64,000 nucleotides of DNA from Mycobacterium sp. IS-1590 (GCF_001500025.1 NZ_LQIW01000045.1:62001-126000); one strand, 5' to 3'; counted from the stretch's first letter, positions 1 to 9,155 are shown. Notes: generated from the sequence alone by a model not told the origin. Numbers and translations: made by a program.

Positions 1-789
1 GTGGATGTCGGCGCCGAAGTAGGAGAAACTCTCGGGTTTCGACGCGTCGCCGGTGAGCAGGCGTCCGTCGGGGTCGAGCTGGATATAGTCGATCGCGAAT
101 CGTTCCGCGGCCCAGAGTCGGCCGTTGACCGGGTTGAGCGCCGTGCGGTGGGCGCTGGTGGCGCAGCATCCACCGCCGTCGACCCAACTCGCCCCCCTCA
201 ACGGGGGCCGGATGACGACGGGTTCGCGGGGTTGAACTTCGACAGGGGCGATGTCGACGGTTTGGTCGGCGGGGAAGAGCGGATCCTGCGGGTCGGGGTT
301 CGCCAGAGCGACGGCGTGTGTGAGCCGCGTCGGCGTCTGCACGTCGTCGCCCAGCGCGACGTCGAACCACACGAGCGCTGTCTGAGCGGGTCCGATTGTC
401 GTTGTGGGACTGGGTGTTCCGATGATCCGCGCCCATTGCGCCAATTGATCGCCCTGGAGGTCGAGTAGGGCGACGTCGCGGTCCAGCACGGTGATCGACT
501 TCATGGTCAGCGGGTGCGGCAGCGTGTTGGTCAGGCTGATCTCGTACACCAGATGCTTCTTGCCGTCCGTGGCCCGCACCGGCACGGGCTGACTGATGGC
601 GTCGCCGACGATCGGGGTGGCCACCGACGGGGCGGGAGCTCGCCGTGGTCCTTGAGGCGGGGGAGAGGCCGTCGTCGTCGTTTCCGGCGACGACTCGGTC
701 GGCGATGTCAGTTCGGCCGGCTGCATGGCCGGCGAACAGGCGGCGATCAGTGCCGCAGCACCGAGGACGGCTACCGCTGGTCGGCGCAT
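1..789 (-). CDS. Lipoprotein with M23-peptidase-like domain (3-prime end cut by window)
   Basis: The reading frame runs from ATG at 789 off the left edge without a stop, giving 263 residues. The first 20 residues are a lipoprotein signal: Met-Arg-Arg, a hydrophobic stretch and the lipobox Ile-Ala-Ala-Cys, followed by a Ser/Thr/Pro-rich linker. The segment WVDGGGCC, the conserved RTALNPVNG and the final FGADIH at the window edge resemble mycobacterial secreted proteins annotated as M23-family metallopeptidases; the part with most metal ligands would lie outside the window. The start overlaps the 3-prime end of the upstream membrane-protein gene by 19 bp, so the two are probably co-transcribed. 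Lipoprotein status is well supported; the peptidase assignment is by family resemblance. Confidence 0.75.
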   Translation of the reverse strand, partial: MRRPAVAVLGAAALIAACSPAMQPAELTSPTESSPETTTTASPPPQGPRRAPAPSVATPIVGDAISQPVPVRATDGKKHLVYEISLTNTLPHPLTMKSITVLDRDVALLDLQGDQLAQWARIIGTPSPTTTIGPAQTALVWFDVALGDDVQTPTRLTHAVALANPDPQDPLFPADQTVDIAPVEVQPREPVVIRPPLRGASWVDGGGCCATSAHRTALNPVNGRLWAAERFAIDYIQLDPDGRLLTGDASKPESFSYFGADIH

Positions 790-1835
790 GCGTCGGGGTC
801 GACGTCGGTGTCGGTGCGGAACATGAAGAAGAACACCACCCATCCGATCGCGGCGATGAAGATCCAGCTGATCAACCGGTAGATCAGCATCGCCGAGATC
901 GCCGAGGCCAGTGTCATTCCGCTCGACACCAGACCGGGGACCAGCACCGCTTCCACCACCAGCAACCCGCCGGGCATGAGCGGAATCGAGCCGACCGCGC
1001 GGGCGGCGACGTAGGCCACGATGACCCCGAGCAGCGAGGGGCGCCCGCCGGCTGCGTAACAGGCGAACAGCAGCGTGCCCACGCCGGTGACCAGCGTGAA
1101 CATCGACCAGGTGGATGCGATGCCGAGCTGACGCCTGCTCAGCTTCACCGACTCGAGCTGGGCCAGCGTCCCACGCCATTTGGTCAGCCCGTTGTGGGCG
1201 GGTTTCGCGCGAACGTAGTTGACCCAGGACAGCACCCGCACCCCGATGCCGTCGAGCAGATCCGGTCGTGAGGCCACCGCCTGTGCCAGCACGATCAGCA
1301 TGATGAAACCGGCCAGTGTAAAGATCAGCGAGAACGGATTGTGCTTGGCGCCGAGGAAGAATGCGCTGCCCAACCCCAGCAACGCCAGGCTGATCACCTG
1401 CAGCGCACCCGACATCACGAGCTGCCAGGAGGCGATGACCGGAGTCGCGCCCCAGAGCCGCTGCTGGCGGTAGATGAACGTCGCCGACAGCACCGGTCCG
1501 CCCGGCAGCGTCGTGCTCAGCGAGTTGCCTGCATAGAACGCGGCTTGTGAACGCCATTGCCGCACAGGCACTCCCGCCGACCGCAACAGCTTGCGTTGGA
1601 TGTCGCCGAAGAAGTGCATCGACGCCAACGCGGTGCCCACCGCCGCCAGCACCCACCACCACTTCGCGGTGTAGAGGCTGTGCCACGCCTTGGCGAGCTG
1701 ATCCCACACCAATCCGAGTTCGACGCTCAGTACGACGGCCGCTACGGCGAGGACGGCCCACCGCAGCCACCAGTACTTCCCGCGCAGAGAGCGCCCTTGG
1801 CTGCGGGCTGCACTCGCAGGCGCGTCGTGTGCCAC
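771..1835 (-). CDS. Multi-pass membrane protein, lysylphosphatidylglycerol synthase/flippase-like (Rv0204c-like)
   Basis: 354 residues, mostly hydrophobic, with about seven to eight predicted membrane helices. The pattern (AGNSLSTTLPGGPV near residue 100, RAVGSIPLMPGG near residue 270) is that of the UPF0104/YbhN family, the membrane half of lysyl-PG synthases, which is taken to be a flippase-like fold. No aminoacyl-transferase domain is attached, so it is not an MprF/LysX enzyme. The start ATG at 1835 is followed by a short basic N-terminus. Located beside mmpL3 in the same relative place as Rv0204c. Substrate unknown. Confidence 0.82.
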   Translation of the reverse strand: MAHDAPASAARSQGRSLRGKYWWLRWAVLAVAAVVLSVELGLVWDQLAKAWHSLYTAKWWWVLAAVGTALASMHFFGDIQRKLLRSAGVPVRQWRSQAAFYAGNSLSTTLPGGPVLSATFIYRQQRLWGATPVIASWQLVMSGALQVISLALLGLGSAFFLGAKHNPFSLIFTLAGFIMLIVLAQAVASRPDLLDGIGVRVLSWVNYVRAKPAHNGLTKWRGTLAQLESVKLSRRQLGIASTWSMFTLVTGVGTLLFACYAAGGRPSLLGVIVAYVAARAVGSIPLMPGGLLVVEAVLVPGLVSSGMTLASAISAMLIYRLISWIFIAAIGWVVFFFMFRTDTDVDPDACADQR

Positions 1836-1898
1836 GGAGTAAGGGTAAGGCGTAGTGCTCTGTTTCCCTCAGATCCGTCGCTGCAAGTGACAGGCCGT

Positions 1899-1904
1899 TA
1901 CGCT
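1899..1904 (+). promoter_or_regulatory. Probable -10 box of a leaderless AI-2E transporter mRNA
   Basis: TACGCT fits the mycobacterial TANNNT -10 consensus and ends 6 nt before the ATG at 1911, so transcription would start at the start codon. No good -35 or Shine-Dalgarno is visible. Confidence 0.45.
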
Positions 1905-1910
1905 ATCGGG

Positions 1911-3044
1911 ATGCCTGGGGGCCCATCTCTTGATGACGAGTCCGTCTCACCTCTCGTTCGCAAGGGGGCAGCCTGGTCGTGGCGCCTACTCGTCATCCTC
2001 GCCGCCATCGTCGCCCTGCTGTGGGTGTTCAAGCGCCTGGAGATCATCGTCGTACCCGTCGCGCTGGCGACGATCCTGGCGGCCCTGCTGATGCCGGCGG
2101 TCGACTTCCTCGACCGGCGGGGTGCACCGAGGGCCGGGGCGGTGGCGCTGATGCTGCTCAGCGGGTTCGCCGTGGTCGGCGGGATCCTGTCGTTCGTCGT
2201 CACCCAGTTCATCGAGGGCGCACCGGAGTTGACACAACAGGTCAGTCGCAGCATCGACGGGATCCGCAACTGGTTGATCGAGGGCCCGCTGCATCTGAGC
2301 CGGGATCAGATCGACAACGCGGGTAACGCCGCGATCGAGGCTCTTCAGAACAACCAGGAAAGGGTGACGACGGGCGCGCTGTCCACGGCAGGCACGGTGA
2401 CCGAGATCGTGACCGGCGCCGTGCTCGTGTTGTTCACGCTGATCTTCCTGCTGCAGGGCGGCCGCAACATCTTCGCGTTCGTGACCCAGATCTTCCCCGT
2501 CCACGTCCGCGATCGGGTGCGCGAGGCGGGCCGGGCCGGCTTCCATTCGTTGATCGGATACGTGCGGGCCACCTTCCTGGTCGCGCTCGTCGACGCCGTG
2601 GGCATCGGCACGGGGCTGGCGATCATGGGTGTGCCCCTGGCGTTGCCGCTGGCCTCGCTGGTGTTCCTCGGCGCGTTCATCCCGCTGGTCGGCGCGGTGG
2701 TGGCCGGTGCGCTCGCGGTGGTCGTCGCGTTGATCGCCAAGGGTTTCATCTACGCGTTGATCACGCTCGGATTGGTCATCGCGGTACAGCAGCTGGAAGG
2801 CCACGTGCTGCAGCCGTTGGTGATGGGTCGCGCCGTGTCCATTCATCCGCTCGCGATCGTGCTGGTGATCGCCGGCGGCGGGGTGCTCGCCGGAATCGTG
2901 GGCGCGTTGCTGGCGGTGCCGGTGCTGGCGTTCCTCAACAGTGCCGTACGGGTGCTGACGGCGCGGGATCCAGACGCCGAGAAGGAAGCCCTCGAAGCCG
3001 ACGACGGTCCACTGGTCAAGGCCGAAAGCGACGAGGTCGACTGA
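1911..3044 (+). CDS. AI-2E/PerM family membrane transporter (Rv0205-like)
   Basis: 377 residues with about seven to eight membrane helices in the arrangement of the UPF0118/AI-2E exporter family: an N-terminal pair of helices, a long amphipathic region (about 100-190), then a C-terminal group of helices. The family signature PLALPLASLVFLGAFIPLVGA and the QQLEGHVLQPLVMGRAV segment are present. The ATG at 1911 was chosen because the frame extends upstream only through antisense of the neighbouring gene and because a -10 box sits directly before it. Members move small molecules or ions; the substrate here is unknown. It converges on mmpL3 with an 18-bp gap. Confidence 0.88.
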   Translation: MPGGPSLDDESVSPLVRKGAAWSWRLLVILAAIVALLWVFKRLEIIVVPVALATILAALLMPAVDFLDRRGAPRAGAVALMLLSGFAVVGGILSFVVTQFIEGAPELTQQVSRSIDGIRNWLIEGPLHLSRDQIDNAGNAAIEALQNNQERVTTGALSTAGTVTEIVTGAVLVLFTLIFLLQGGRNIFAFVTQIFPVHVRDRVREAGRAGFHSLIGYVRATFLVALVDAVGIGTGLAIMGVPLALPLASLVFLGAFIPLVGAVVAGALAVVVALIAKGFIYALITLGLVIAVQQLEGHVLQPLVMGRAVSIHPLAIVLVIAGGGVLAGIVGALLAVPVLAFLNSAVRVLTARDPDAEKEALEADDGPLVKAESDEVD

Positions 3045-3062
3045 ACCACGGGACGAAAGCGC

Positions 3063-6000
3063 TTACAGACGGCCTTCGCGCCGCAGCAGATCCTGTGCGC
3101 TGACGCCGCCGCGACGTTGGCGCTCCTCGTCCTCGCGGGTGTTGAGCTTCTCGGTCGCCGCCTCGGCGTCGTCGCCCTGCTTGCCCGGAGTCGGGATAGC
3201 GGTCGTCGCGTCGGGGTCCCGCGCCGGCTCGGGCGGTTGCGACCGCGGCGTCGGGATCGCCGTCGTCGGCTCGTTGCCCGGTGCCGGAGGCGCCGCCTGC
3301 GGGCGTTGCCCCCTGCCTTCCGACGGCGTCGGCATCGCTCGGGTGGGTTCGGCCGACGGCCGTTGCGGAGCGGGCGCCGGTGGCGGGGTCGGTGTGCCGG
3401 TGCCTCGCAATTCGCCCAGCCATGATTCGATCTCGCGTTCCTCCCGCGGCGGGCGCCCGCCACCCTGACGGGGAGCCGCGGGCGGGGCGGGCGGCGCCGG
3501 CGGGCGTGCGGCCTGCCGCGCCGTCGCAGCGGCATTGCTCACCGCGTTGCGCACGGCGTTCTTCGCGATCGACAACCGCGTGGTCTGGGGTTCGTCGGCA
3601 GGCGCCGCAGGCGGCGTGCTGGTGCTGGAGATGCGCGTGGTGCCGGTGGCCGAGGGGACCCGTTGGGGTGCCGCGACGCGGGTGGCCCCGGGGCGCGACC
3701 CCGAGACGGGATGCGTCGGATCGTGCGGCGGGCGCGGCCGGGGCGGCACCGGTGCGCCCGCACCGACCAGCGCCTCGGGGTCCTCGGCGGCTTCGCGCAC
3801 CGCGGGACGCTTGCGTTCGTCGGGCAGCTCGGTCTCGCCGAGCCCCAGCCGTTCCTGGATCCGTTTCATCCACCGCGGCGCCCACCAGCAGTCGTCGCCG
3901 AGAAGCTTCATCACGGCGGGCACGAGGAACATCCGGACGATGGTGGCGTCGAGCAGCAGCGCGATCAGCAGCCCGAACGCCAGGTACTTCATCATCACCA
4001 GGTCGGAGAACACGAACGCTCCTGCGACCACCGCGAGGACCAACGCCGCGCCGGTGATCAACCGGCCGGTGGTTGCGGTGCCGACGCGGATGGCTTCGGC
4101 GGTGGACAGGCCGCGTTCCCGGGCCTCCACCATGCGGGACACCAGGAACACCTCGTAGTCGGTCGACAGGCCCCAGATGACCGCGATGATCAACCCGATC
4201 ATGGGTGCCATCAGCGGCTGCGGTGTGTAGTTCATCAGCCCGGAGCCGTGTCCCACCACGAACATCCACGTCAGCACGCCCATCGTGGAACCCAACGTGA
4301 GCGCGCTCATCACCGCGGCCTTGATCGGCAACACCACCGATCCGAACGCCAGGAACATCAGGATCGTGGTGGTGACGATGAGGATCGTGACCATCAGCGG
4401 GAGCTTGTCGAACAGGCTGTGAATGCTGTCCTGCTCCAACGCCGGGGTTCCGCCGACGGAGATCGACAATCCGCGCGGCGGCACGATGCCGCGCAGTTCC
4501 TCGACCTTCTTCGCCGCGTCGTTACGGTTCACGAGGCCGTTCTGGATCACCCGAACCGAGGGGTCTTGCGAGCCGCCCTCCTGATACGGGCGCGGCTGCC
4601 ACATCTTGGTCGGGTCGTCCTCGGGCTGGATGAACCCGGGGATCATCAACGCCTTGCTGCGGATCTCCGCGACCTGCTGATCGGTGACGGGGTCGCCGTT
4701 GTCGTTCTCGATGACCAGCGTCAGGGGCTCGGTGCGGAAACCGGGGAACGATCTGTCGAACGTCTCCTGCGCCTGGCGCACGGCGTTGTCCGGCGGTAGG
4801 TACTTCTCGCTGATGCCGCCGAGCGAGAGCTGACCCAGCGGGATGATCATGAGGATCATCACGATGACGATGGGTGCGGCGAACGCGACCGGCCGCTTCA
4901 TCACCCGGTTGACCAGCTTGCCCCAGAAGCCCTTCTCGACTTCGGCGCGTGTCTTGGTCTTCTGGGTCTTTTCGGCCAACCAGTTCAGCCACCACACCGT
5001 CGGCTTGCGCACCAGCGGGCTCATGCTCGCGGCCGAGAGCACCAGGATGGTGCCCGCCACGAAGATCGCGATGGCCAGCAGCAGATAGAAGATGCCCGTC
5101 CCGAGGGTGTCCTTGGCGGCGAACAGGCCGACGAAGATCCAGGCGAACGAGCCGACATAGCCGAGCACCAGGCCCAGCAGGGCGTAGTTGGCGCCCTTGT
5201 CGTAGGTGCGCCGGATCTGCGCCCTGGCGATGTGTCCGACGGGGATCGCGGCGAACGGTACGAGCAGACCGAGCGGGATCGATGCGATTGCCAGCGGGTT
5301 GGTGCGGTCGGTGGTCTCGGCGGGCGAGGGGGTCGGGTAGGGCTGGGTGAACCGCAGCAAGGTGCGCACACCGAGCGCGTCGACGCGGGGTCCGAGCAGG
5401 GCCAGGGCCGCGGCCAGCACCGTCACCGACAGAATCGCGGCCAGCATGACCGAGGCGATGATCGCGTAGGTGATCGACTTCAGGAAGCCCTGCGGGAACA
5501 GCAGCAGCGGCACCGACGACGCGACCAGGATGACCGCGGAGAACATGATGGTGCGGCCCGATGTCATCACGGTGCGGCGGACCGCCGCCTCGGTGTCGTA
5601 ACCCTCGGCGATCTCCTCGCGGAACCGGCTCACCATGAACAGCCCGTAGTCCACCGCGATGCCGAGGCCCATCAGCGTCACCACCGGCTGGGCGAAGAAG
5701 TGCACCGGCATGAACTCCGCGAGCAGGCGCATGATGCCCAGCGCGCCGGCGATCGTCAGGCCGCCGATGAGGCCGGGCAGGGCCGCGGCAACGACGCCGC
5801 CGAAGACGAAGAACAGCACCACACACACCAGCGGGATGGCCGCGACCTCGGCGCGCCGCTGGTCCTCGCCGATACTGCCGGTCAGTTCACTGGCCAGCGG
5901 GTTCAGGCCGGCCAACTCGATGCGGCCGCCGTTGAGCTGTTGCAGGTCCGGTTCGACCGCCTGGTAGTTCTTCAGGATCTCGTCGTCGGTGTCGCCCTGC

Positions 6001-6416
6001 AGCGGGATGCTGACGAACGTCTTCGACAGATCGCTGGTCTTCATCTGCTGGACGGTCGCGTTCGCGGCGTCCGGCGCCCGCAGCCAGCCGACCCAGCTCA
6101 CCACCTGGTCGGGATGATCCTTGACGAAGCTGTCCAGCTCGCCGACGACGTCGCGTTGCCACTGCGGGTTGTCGACCTTCTGCCCGTCGGGCGGCGTGAG
6201 TATCGCCACCACGTGGCTGGTTCGGTCGCGACCGAAGGCCTCGTCGGCCACCACCGATGCGTGGACCGACTGGCTGCCTTCGTCGTAGAAGCCGCTCTGG
6301 GTGACGTGATTGCCGAGGCTGATCCCGAAGATGCCGCCACCGAGGCAGAGCGCGACCATGACGCCGATGACGATGTATCGATACCGGTACACCGTTCGAC
6401 CCCACCAGGCGAACAC
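3063..6416 (-). CDS. mmpL3: MmpL3, RND-family trehalose monomycolate flippase, with an inserted DUF4190-like domain
   Basis: Essential inner-membrane transporter that moves trehalose monomycolate toward the periplasm; target of several anti-tubercular leads. 1117 residues against about 944 (M. tuberculosis) and 1013 (M. smegmatis). The proton-relay pairs are intact: D256-Y257 and D753-Y754. The second pair is shifted by 108 relative to M. smegmatis D645-Y646 because of an extra block at about residues 357-466 (bases 5019-5348) with three hydrophobic stretches and the DUF4190 pattern NPLAIAS...GHIARAQIRRT...LLGLVLGYVG. Residues 871-1117 form a long Pro/Arg-rich cytoplasmic tail ending in DLLRREGRL, conserved with other MmpL3 proteins. 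Start GTG at 6416 is preceded by AAGGAG. Identity is secure from the colinear RND domains and the locus. Confidence 0.96.
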   Translation of the reverse strand: MFAWWGRTVYRYRYIVIGVMVALCLGGGIFGISLGNHVTQSGFYDEGSQSVHASVVADEAFGRDRTSHVVAILTPPDGQKVDNPQWQRDVVGELDSFVKDHPDQVVSWVGWLRAPDAANATVQQMKTSDLSKTFVSIPLQGDTDDEILKNYQAVEPDLQQLNGGRIELAGLNPLASELTGSIGEDQRRAEVAAIPLVCVVLFFVFGGVVAAALPGLIGGLTIAGALGIMRLLAEFMPVHFFAQPVVTLMGLGIAVDYGLFMVSRFREEIAEGYDTEAAVRRTVMTSGRTIMFSAVILVASSVPLLLFPQGFLKSITYAIIASVMLAAILSVTVLAAALALLGPRVDALGVRTLLRFTQPYPTPSPAETTDRTNPLAIASIPLGLLVPFAAIPVGHIARAQIRRTYDKGANYALLGLVLGYVGSFAWIFVGLFAAKDTLGTGIFYLLLAIAIFVAGTILVLSAASMSPLVRKPTVWWLNWLAEKTQKTKTRAEVEKGFWGKLVNRVMKRPVAFAAPIVIVMILMIIPLGQLSLGGISEKYLPPDNAVRQAQETFDRSFPGFRTEPLTLVIENDNGDPVTDQQVAEIRSKALMIPGFIQPEDDPTKMWQPRPYQEGGSQDPSVRVIQNGLVNRNDAAKKVEELRGIVPPRGLSISVGGTPALEQDSIHSLFDKLPLMVTILIVTTTILMFLAFGSVVLPIKAAVMSALTLGSTMGVLTWMFVVGHGSGLMNYTPQPLMAPMIGLIIAVIWGLSTDYEVFLVSRMVEARERGLSTAEAIRVGTATTGRLITGAALVLAVVAGAFVFSDLVMMKYLAFGLLIALLLDATIVRMFLVPAVMKLLGDDCWWAPRWMKRIQERLGLGETELPDERKRPAVREAAEDPEALVGAGAPVPPRPRPPHDPTHPVSGSRPGATRVAAPQRVPSATGTTRISSTSTPPAAPADEPQTTRLSIAKNAVRNAVSNAAATARQAARPPAPPAPPAAPRQGGGRPPREEREIESWLGELRGTGTPTPPPAPAPQRPSAEPTRAMPTPSEGRGQRPQAAPPAPGNEPTTAIPTPRSQPPEPARDPDATTAIPTPGKQGDDAEAATEKLNTREDEERQRRGGVSAQDLLRREGRL

Positions 6417-6466
6417 GTAAGCTCCTTACTCGATTCTCTCGAAGTCGATGGCGACCCCTGAGCGGT

Positions 6467-7171
6467 TCAGTTGTTGACCCGCGAGGTCAATAGCGAGGAC
6501 AGCGGCCGGAACGGCTGCAACCATGCCCCCTGCTCGGGCAGCGAATCGAGGCCGATTCGCGGTAGCGGCTCCCGGAAGACATTAGGGATGTCCTCCAGGT
6601 CGACGAACTCCAAGGTATCCGACGCTAGCGCCCAGCTCGCATGTTCGCGAAATCCGAGCACCTGGACGGGGATGCCGTCGCGGGCGATCTCTTCCAACGG
6701 TTGTTTGAAGGCCTGCCCGTCCGCCGAAGCCACCAGCAGCCCGGCCAGACCCTCGTCGCGGCGCAGCGCGATGTGGTCCAGCATGTCGCTGTCGACGTCG
6801 CTGTCTTCGTCGACCTTCGGTTTGGCGAAGACCGCGAACCCCACGTTACGCAGTGCTTCCACCCAGGGCCGGACGACGTCGGCGCTGCCCGGTGCGATGT
6901 TGGTGAAGACGGTCGCCTCGGGCTCCAGCGAGACGGGAGGGGCGGTTCCTCCGAGTTGGGAAGACAGCTCGGCCGTGCGGTTCAAGAGCCAGCGGCCCAA
7001 TGCGTCGAAGCGTGGCCGGTGCGCGGCCGTCGGCCTTCCACCGAGGATCGAGCCGAGTCCCATGTCGAGGTTCGGCGCATCCCAGACCAGCAGCACGCGC
7101 GCCGTCGCATCGGCCGCGGTCTGCGGCGCCTCGGGGGCCGCCACATCTTCGATGTCCTCGGTGAGGCTCAT
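6467..7171 (-). CDS. NYN (PIN-like) domain protein, Rv0207c-like
   Basis: 234 residues. The N-terminal LLVWDAPNLDMGLGSILGG and the later SDVDSDMLDHIALRR plus LLVASADGQAF are the acidic motifs of NYN/LabA-like nucleases, which usually act on RNA. The ATG at 7171 was preferred to a start at 7267 because the extra N-terminus would overlap the end of trmB and shows no conserved pattern. It lies between trmB and mmpL3 on the same strand (about 50 bp to each), so these three genes are probably one transcription unit, trmB first. Role unknown; RNA processing is an inference from the fold. Confidence 0.83.
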   Translation of the reverse strand: MSLTEDIEDVAAPEAPQTAADATARVLLVWDAPNLDMGLGSILGGRPTAAHRPRFDALGRWLLNRTAELSSQLGGTAPPVSLEPEATVFTNIAPGSADVVRPWVEALRNVGFAVFAKPKVDEDSDVDSDMLDHIALRRDEGLAGLLVASADGQAFKQPLEEIARDGIPVQVLGFREHASWALASDTLEFVDLEDIPNVFREPLPRIGLDSLPEQGAWLQPFRPLSSLLTSRVNN

Positions 7172-7223
7172 GATCGTCTGCTTTCCCCGCGCGCGTCCCC
7201 CGCAAGGGGGCGATAACCCCACA

Positions 7224-8006
7224 TCACGTTCGTTCCCACAGCAGTTCGGCGACGTCGCTGCCGGCATGCTGCGCCTTGCCCTCGTACTTCGTGACCGGTC
7301 GCTCGACGGAGATCGGAAGCTCGTCGGACGGGTTCACCCGGCGCAGGCGCGGCTCCGCATCGCCGACCTCGGCGATCTGCTCGGCGTACCCCGCGTGGTC
7401 CGTGGCCGCGTGGAAGACACCGCCGGGGCGCAGCCGGTCGGCGATCAATCCCACGGTGGCCGGCTGCAGCAGCCGGCGCTTGTGGTGGCGGGCCTTGGGC
7501 CACGGGTCGGGGAAGAACACCCGCACACCGGTCAGCGAGCCCGGCCCGAACATGTGCTGCAGAACGTCGACGCCGTCGCCGCGGACCAGCCGGATGTTGG
7601 GCACCCCTTCGCGTTCGATGCCGGACAGCAGCTGAGCCAGCCCCCGCCGGTACACCTCGACCGCGACGACGTCGAGGTCGGGCTCGGCCTTGGCCATCGC
7701 CAGCGTCGAGGTTCCGGCTCCACAGCCGATCTCCACCACCACGGGGGCCGACCGCCCGAACCACGCGGCGGTGTCCACCAGCGGAGCCGGCACATCGCCG
7801 TCGCGCGCCTGCATCCCGATCTCGGGCCACAGCCGATTCCACGTGGCCTGCTGTGCGGCAGACAGGGTGGTACGCCGCGTACGAAAGCTGGTTACGCGGG
7901 GATAGCGGTGCTGGTGGCCGACCGGTGGGCGGGAAGCCTCGGGTCCCGAAGTCGACCCCTCGGCGACGTCGGGCCCGGGCAGATGCATTTGTCCATGGTC
8001 GCTCAT
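7224..8006 (-). CDS. trmB: tRNA (guanine-N7)-methyltransferase TrmB
   Basis: S-adenosylmethionine-dependent enzyme that makes m7G46 in tRNA variable loops. The Rossmann SAM motif VVEIGCGAGTSTL, the acidic VAVEVYRRG after strand 2, and the TrmB signature FFPDPWPKARHHKRRL are all present, as is the C-terminal substrate segment PVTKYEGKA. 260 residues from ATG at 8006; ATG at 7988 is an alternative. The first 40 residues are a variable, probably disordered extension ahead of RVTSFRTRR. First gene of the trmB-NYN-mmpL3 set, as in other mycobacteria. Confidence 0.94.
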   Translation of the reverse strand: MSDHGQMHLPGPDVAEGSTSGPEASRPPVGHQHRYPRVTSFRTRRTTLSAAQQATWNRLWPEIGMQARDGDVPAPLVDTAAWFGRSAPVVVEIGCGAGTSTLAMAKAEPDLDVVAVEVYRRGLAQLLSGIEREGVPNIRLVRGDGVDVLQHMFGPGSLTGVRVFFPDPWPKARHHKRRLLQPATVGLIADRLRPGGVFHAATDHAGYAEQIAEVGDAEPRLRRVNPSDELPISVERPVTKYEGKAQHAGSDVAELLWERT

Positions 8007-8186
8007 CGACAGTGGAGTACCCGCATCGTGGTACAGATTGATACCCAACAGTTGCCTTCGACCGGTATCGGCGGCTATCCCCAGGAGCAGGCACGGCCGC
8101 TCCCACGACGCCGTCCGAGGTGTCACGATCATCGAAGGCGGGCCGGGGGTGAGGCCGCCGCGCCCACGACAGGGGAAGGTCACCAG

Positions 8187-9155
8187 ATTTTCGTCGACGC
8201 GCTGCTGCAAATCAGTGAAGAGCGCCGCGATCCGCGGCTGACGGCGATCGTCAGGCGCCTCCGCGCGCCGATACGGGTCGCGGTGCGGGGTCGCCGGGGT
8301 GTCGGGCGCTCGACCGTGGCCGCGGCGTTGGCTGCCGCGGGGGTGGCGGTGTCAGCCGATGACGTGGCCGACGTCGACGTGCTGGTGATCGCCGAAGCCC
8401 TCAAACCCGAGGACCGGGCCCTTCTCGACGCGTCGGGCAGGCCCGCCGTCGTCGTCCTGAACAAGGCCGACCTCACAGGATTCGGTGCCGCGGGACCGAT
8501 GGCGCACGCGTATCACCGGGCAGGCAAGGTTCGGGCCCTGACCGGGCTGCCGACGGTGCCGATGGTCGCGCTGCTCGCCGACGTGAACCTGACCGGCGAG
8601 CTGCTCGATGCGCTGGCGACTCTGCTCACCGAACCCGCCGACCTGTCGTCGACCGACGCGTTCGTGGAGGCGCCGCATCGGCTGCCGCGGGAGGTGCGCG
8701 AGCGGTTGCTCGCTGCGCTGGACCGGTTCGGCATCGCGCACGCGGTGCTCGCGCTGGGCCGCGGCGCGAGCCTCGAATCGTTGCCGAACCACCTGCGCAA
8801 GCTCAGCCAGGTCGACCGGGTCGTGGAGTACGTCGCTGCGGCGGGGGCGCCGCTGCGGTACCGGAGGCTGCGCACCGCGGTGACCCAGTTACGCGCGCTC
8901 GCAACGCAATCCGACGATTCGCGGCTGGCCGACCTGCTGGTGACCGATGATGCCGTCCTCGCGGTGATGACGGCGGCAGTCGATGTCGTCGAGGCCGCGG
9001 GGGCGAGCGTCGACCGGGGCGACGACCCGGCCACTCATCTGCGCCGCGCCTCGCAGTGGCGCCGGTACGGCGACGGTCCCGTCAATGCGTTGCACCGCGC
9101 CTGCGCGGCCGACATCAGCCGCGGTTCGCTTCGCCTGCTCGGGCGGTCGCGGTGA
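8187..9155 (+). CDS. P-loop GTPase-like protein (Rv0209-like); start codon unresolved
   Basis: About 322 residues. A P-loop GRRGVGRST (Arg in place of the usual Lys) and a VVLNKADL motif (G4, NKxD) indicate a GTPase-related fold; the C-terminal two thirds is helical. Conserved coding character begins at FVDALLQISEE, and the codon before it is ATT at 8187, preceded 7 nt upstream by AGGGGAAGG, a strong Shine-Dalgarno. In-frame GTG (8028) and TTG (8052) exist, but the 8028-8186 stretch has few G/C third positions, unlike coding sequence after it. The end overlaps the next gene by 4 bp (GTGA), so the two form a translationally coupled pair. Function unknown. Confidence 0.75.
   Translation: MFVDALLQISEERRDPRLTAIVRRLRAPIRVAVRGRRGVGRSTVAAALAAAGVAVSADDVADVDVLVIAEALKPEDRALLDASGRPAVVVLNKADLTGFGAAGPMAHAYHRAGKVRALTGLPTVPMVALLADVNLTGELLDALATLLTEPADLSSTDAFVEAPHRLPREVRERLLAALDRFGIAHAVLALGRGASLESLPNHLRKLSQVDRVVEYVAAAGAPLRYRRLRTAVTQLRALATQSDDSRLADLLVTDDAVLAVMTAAVDVVEAAGASVDRGDDPATHLRRASQWRRYGDGPVNALHRACAADISRGSLRLLGRSR

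Noticed and set aside
3016..4269. Long open frame of 417 codons antisense/out of frame to mmpL3
   Set aside because: Arg/Gly/Ala-rich shadow typical of high-GC genomes; the mmpL3 frame has the conserved protein.
6471..8186. Plus-strand extension of the Rv0209-like frame
   Set aside because: Runs antisense through the NYN and trmB genes; coding signal begins only near 8187.
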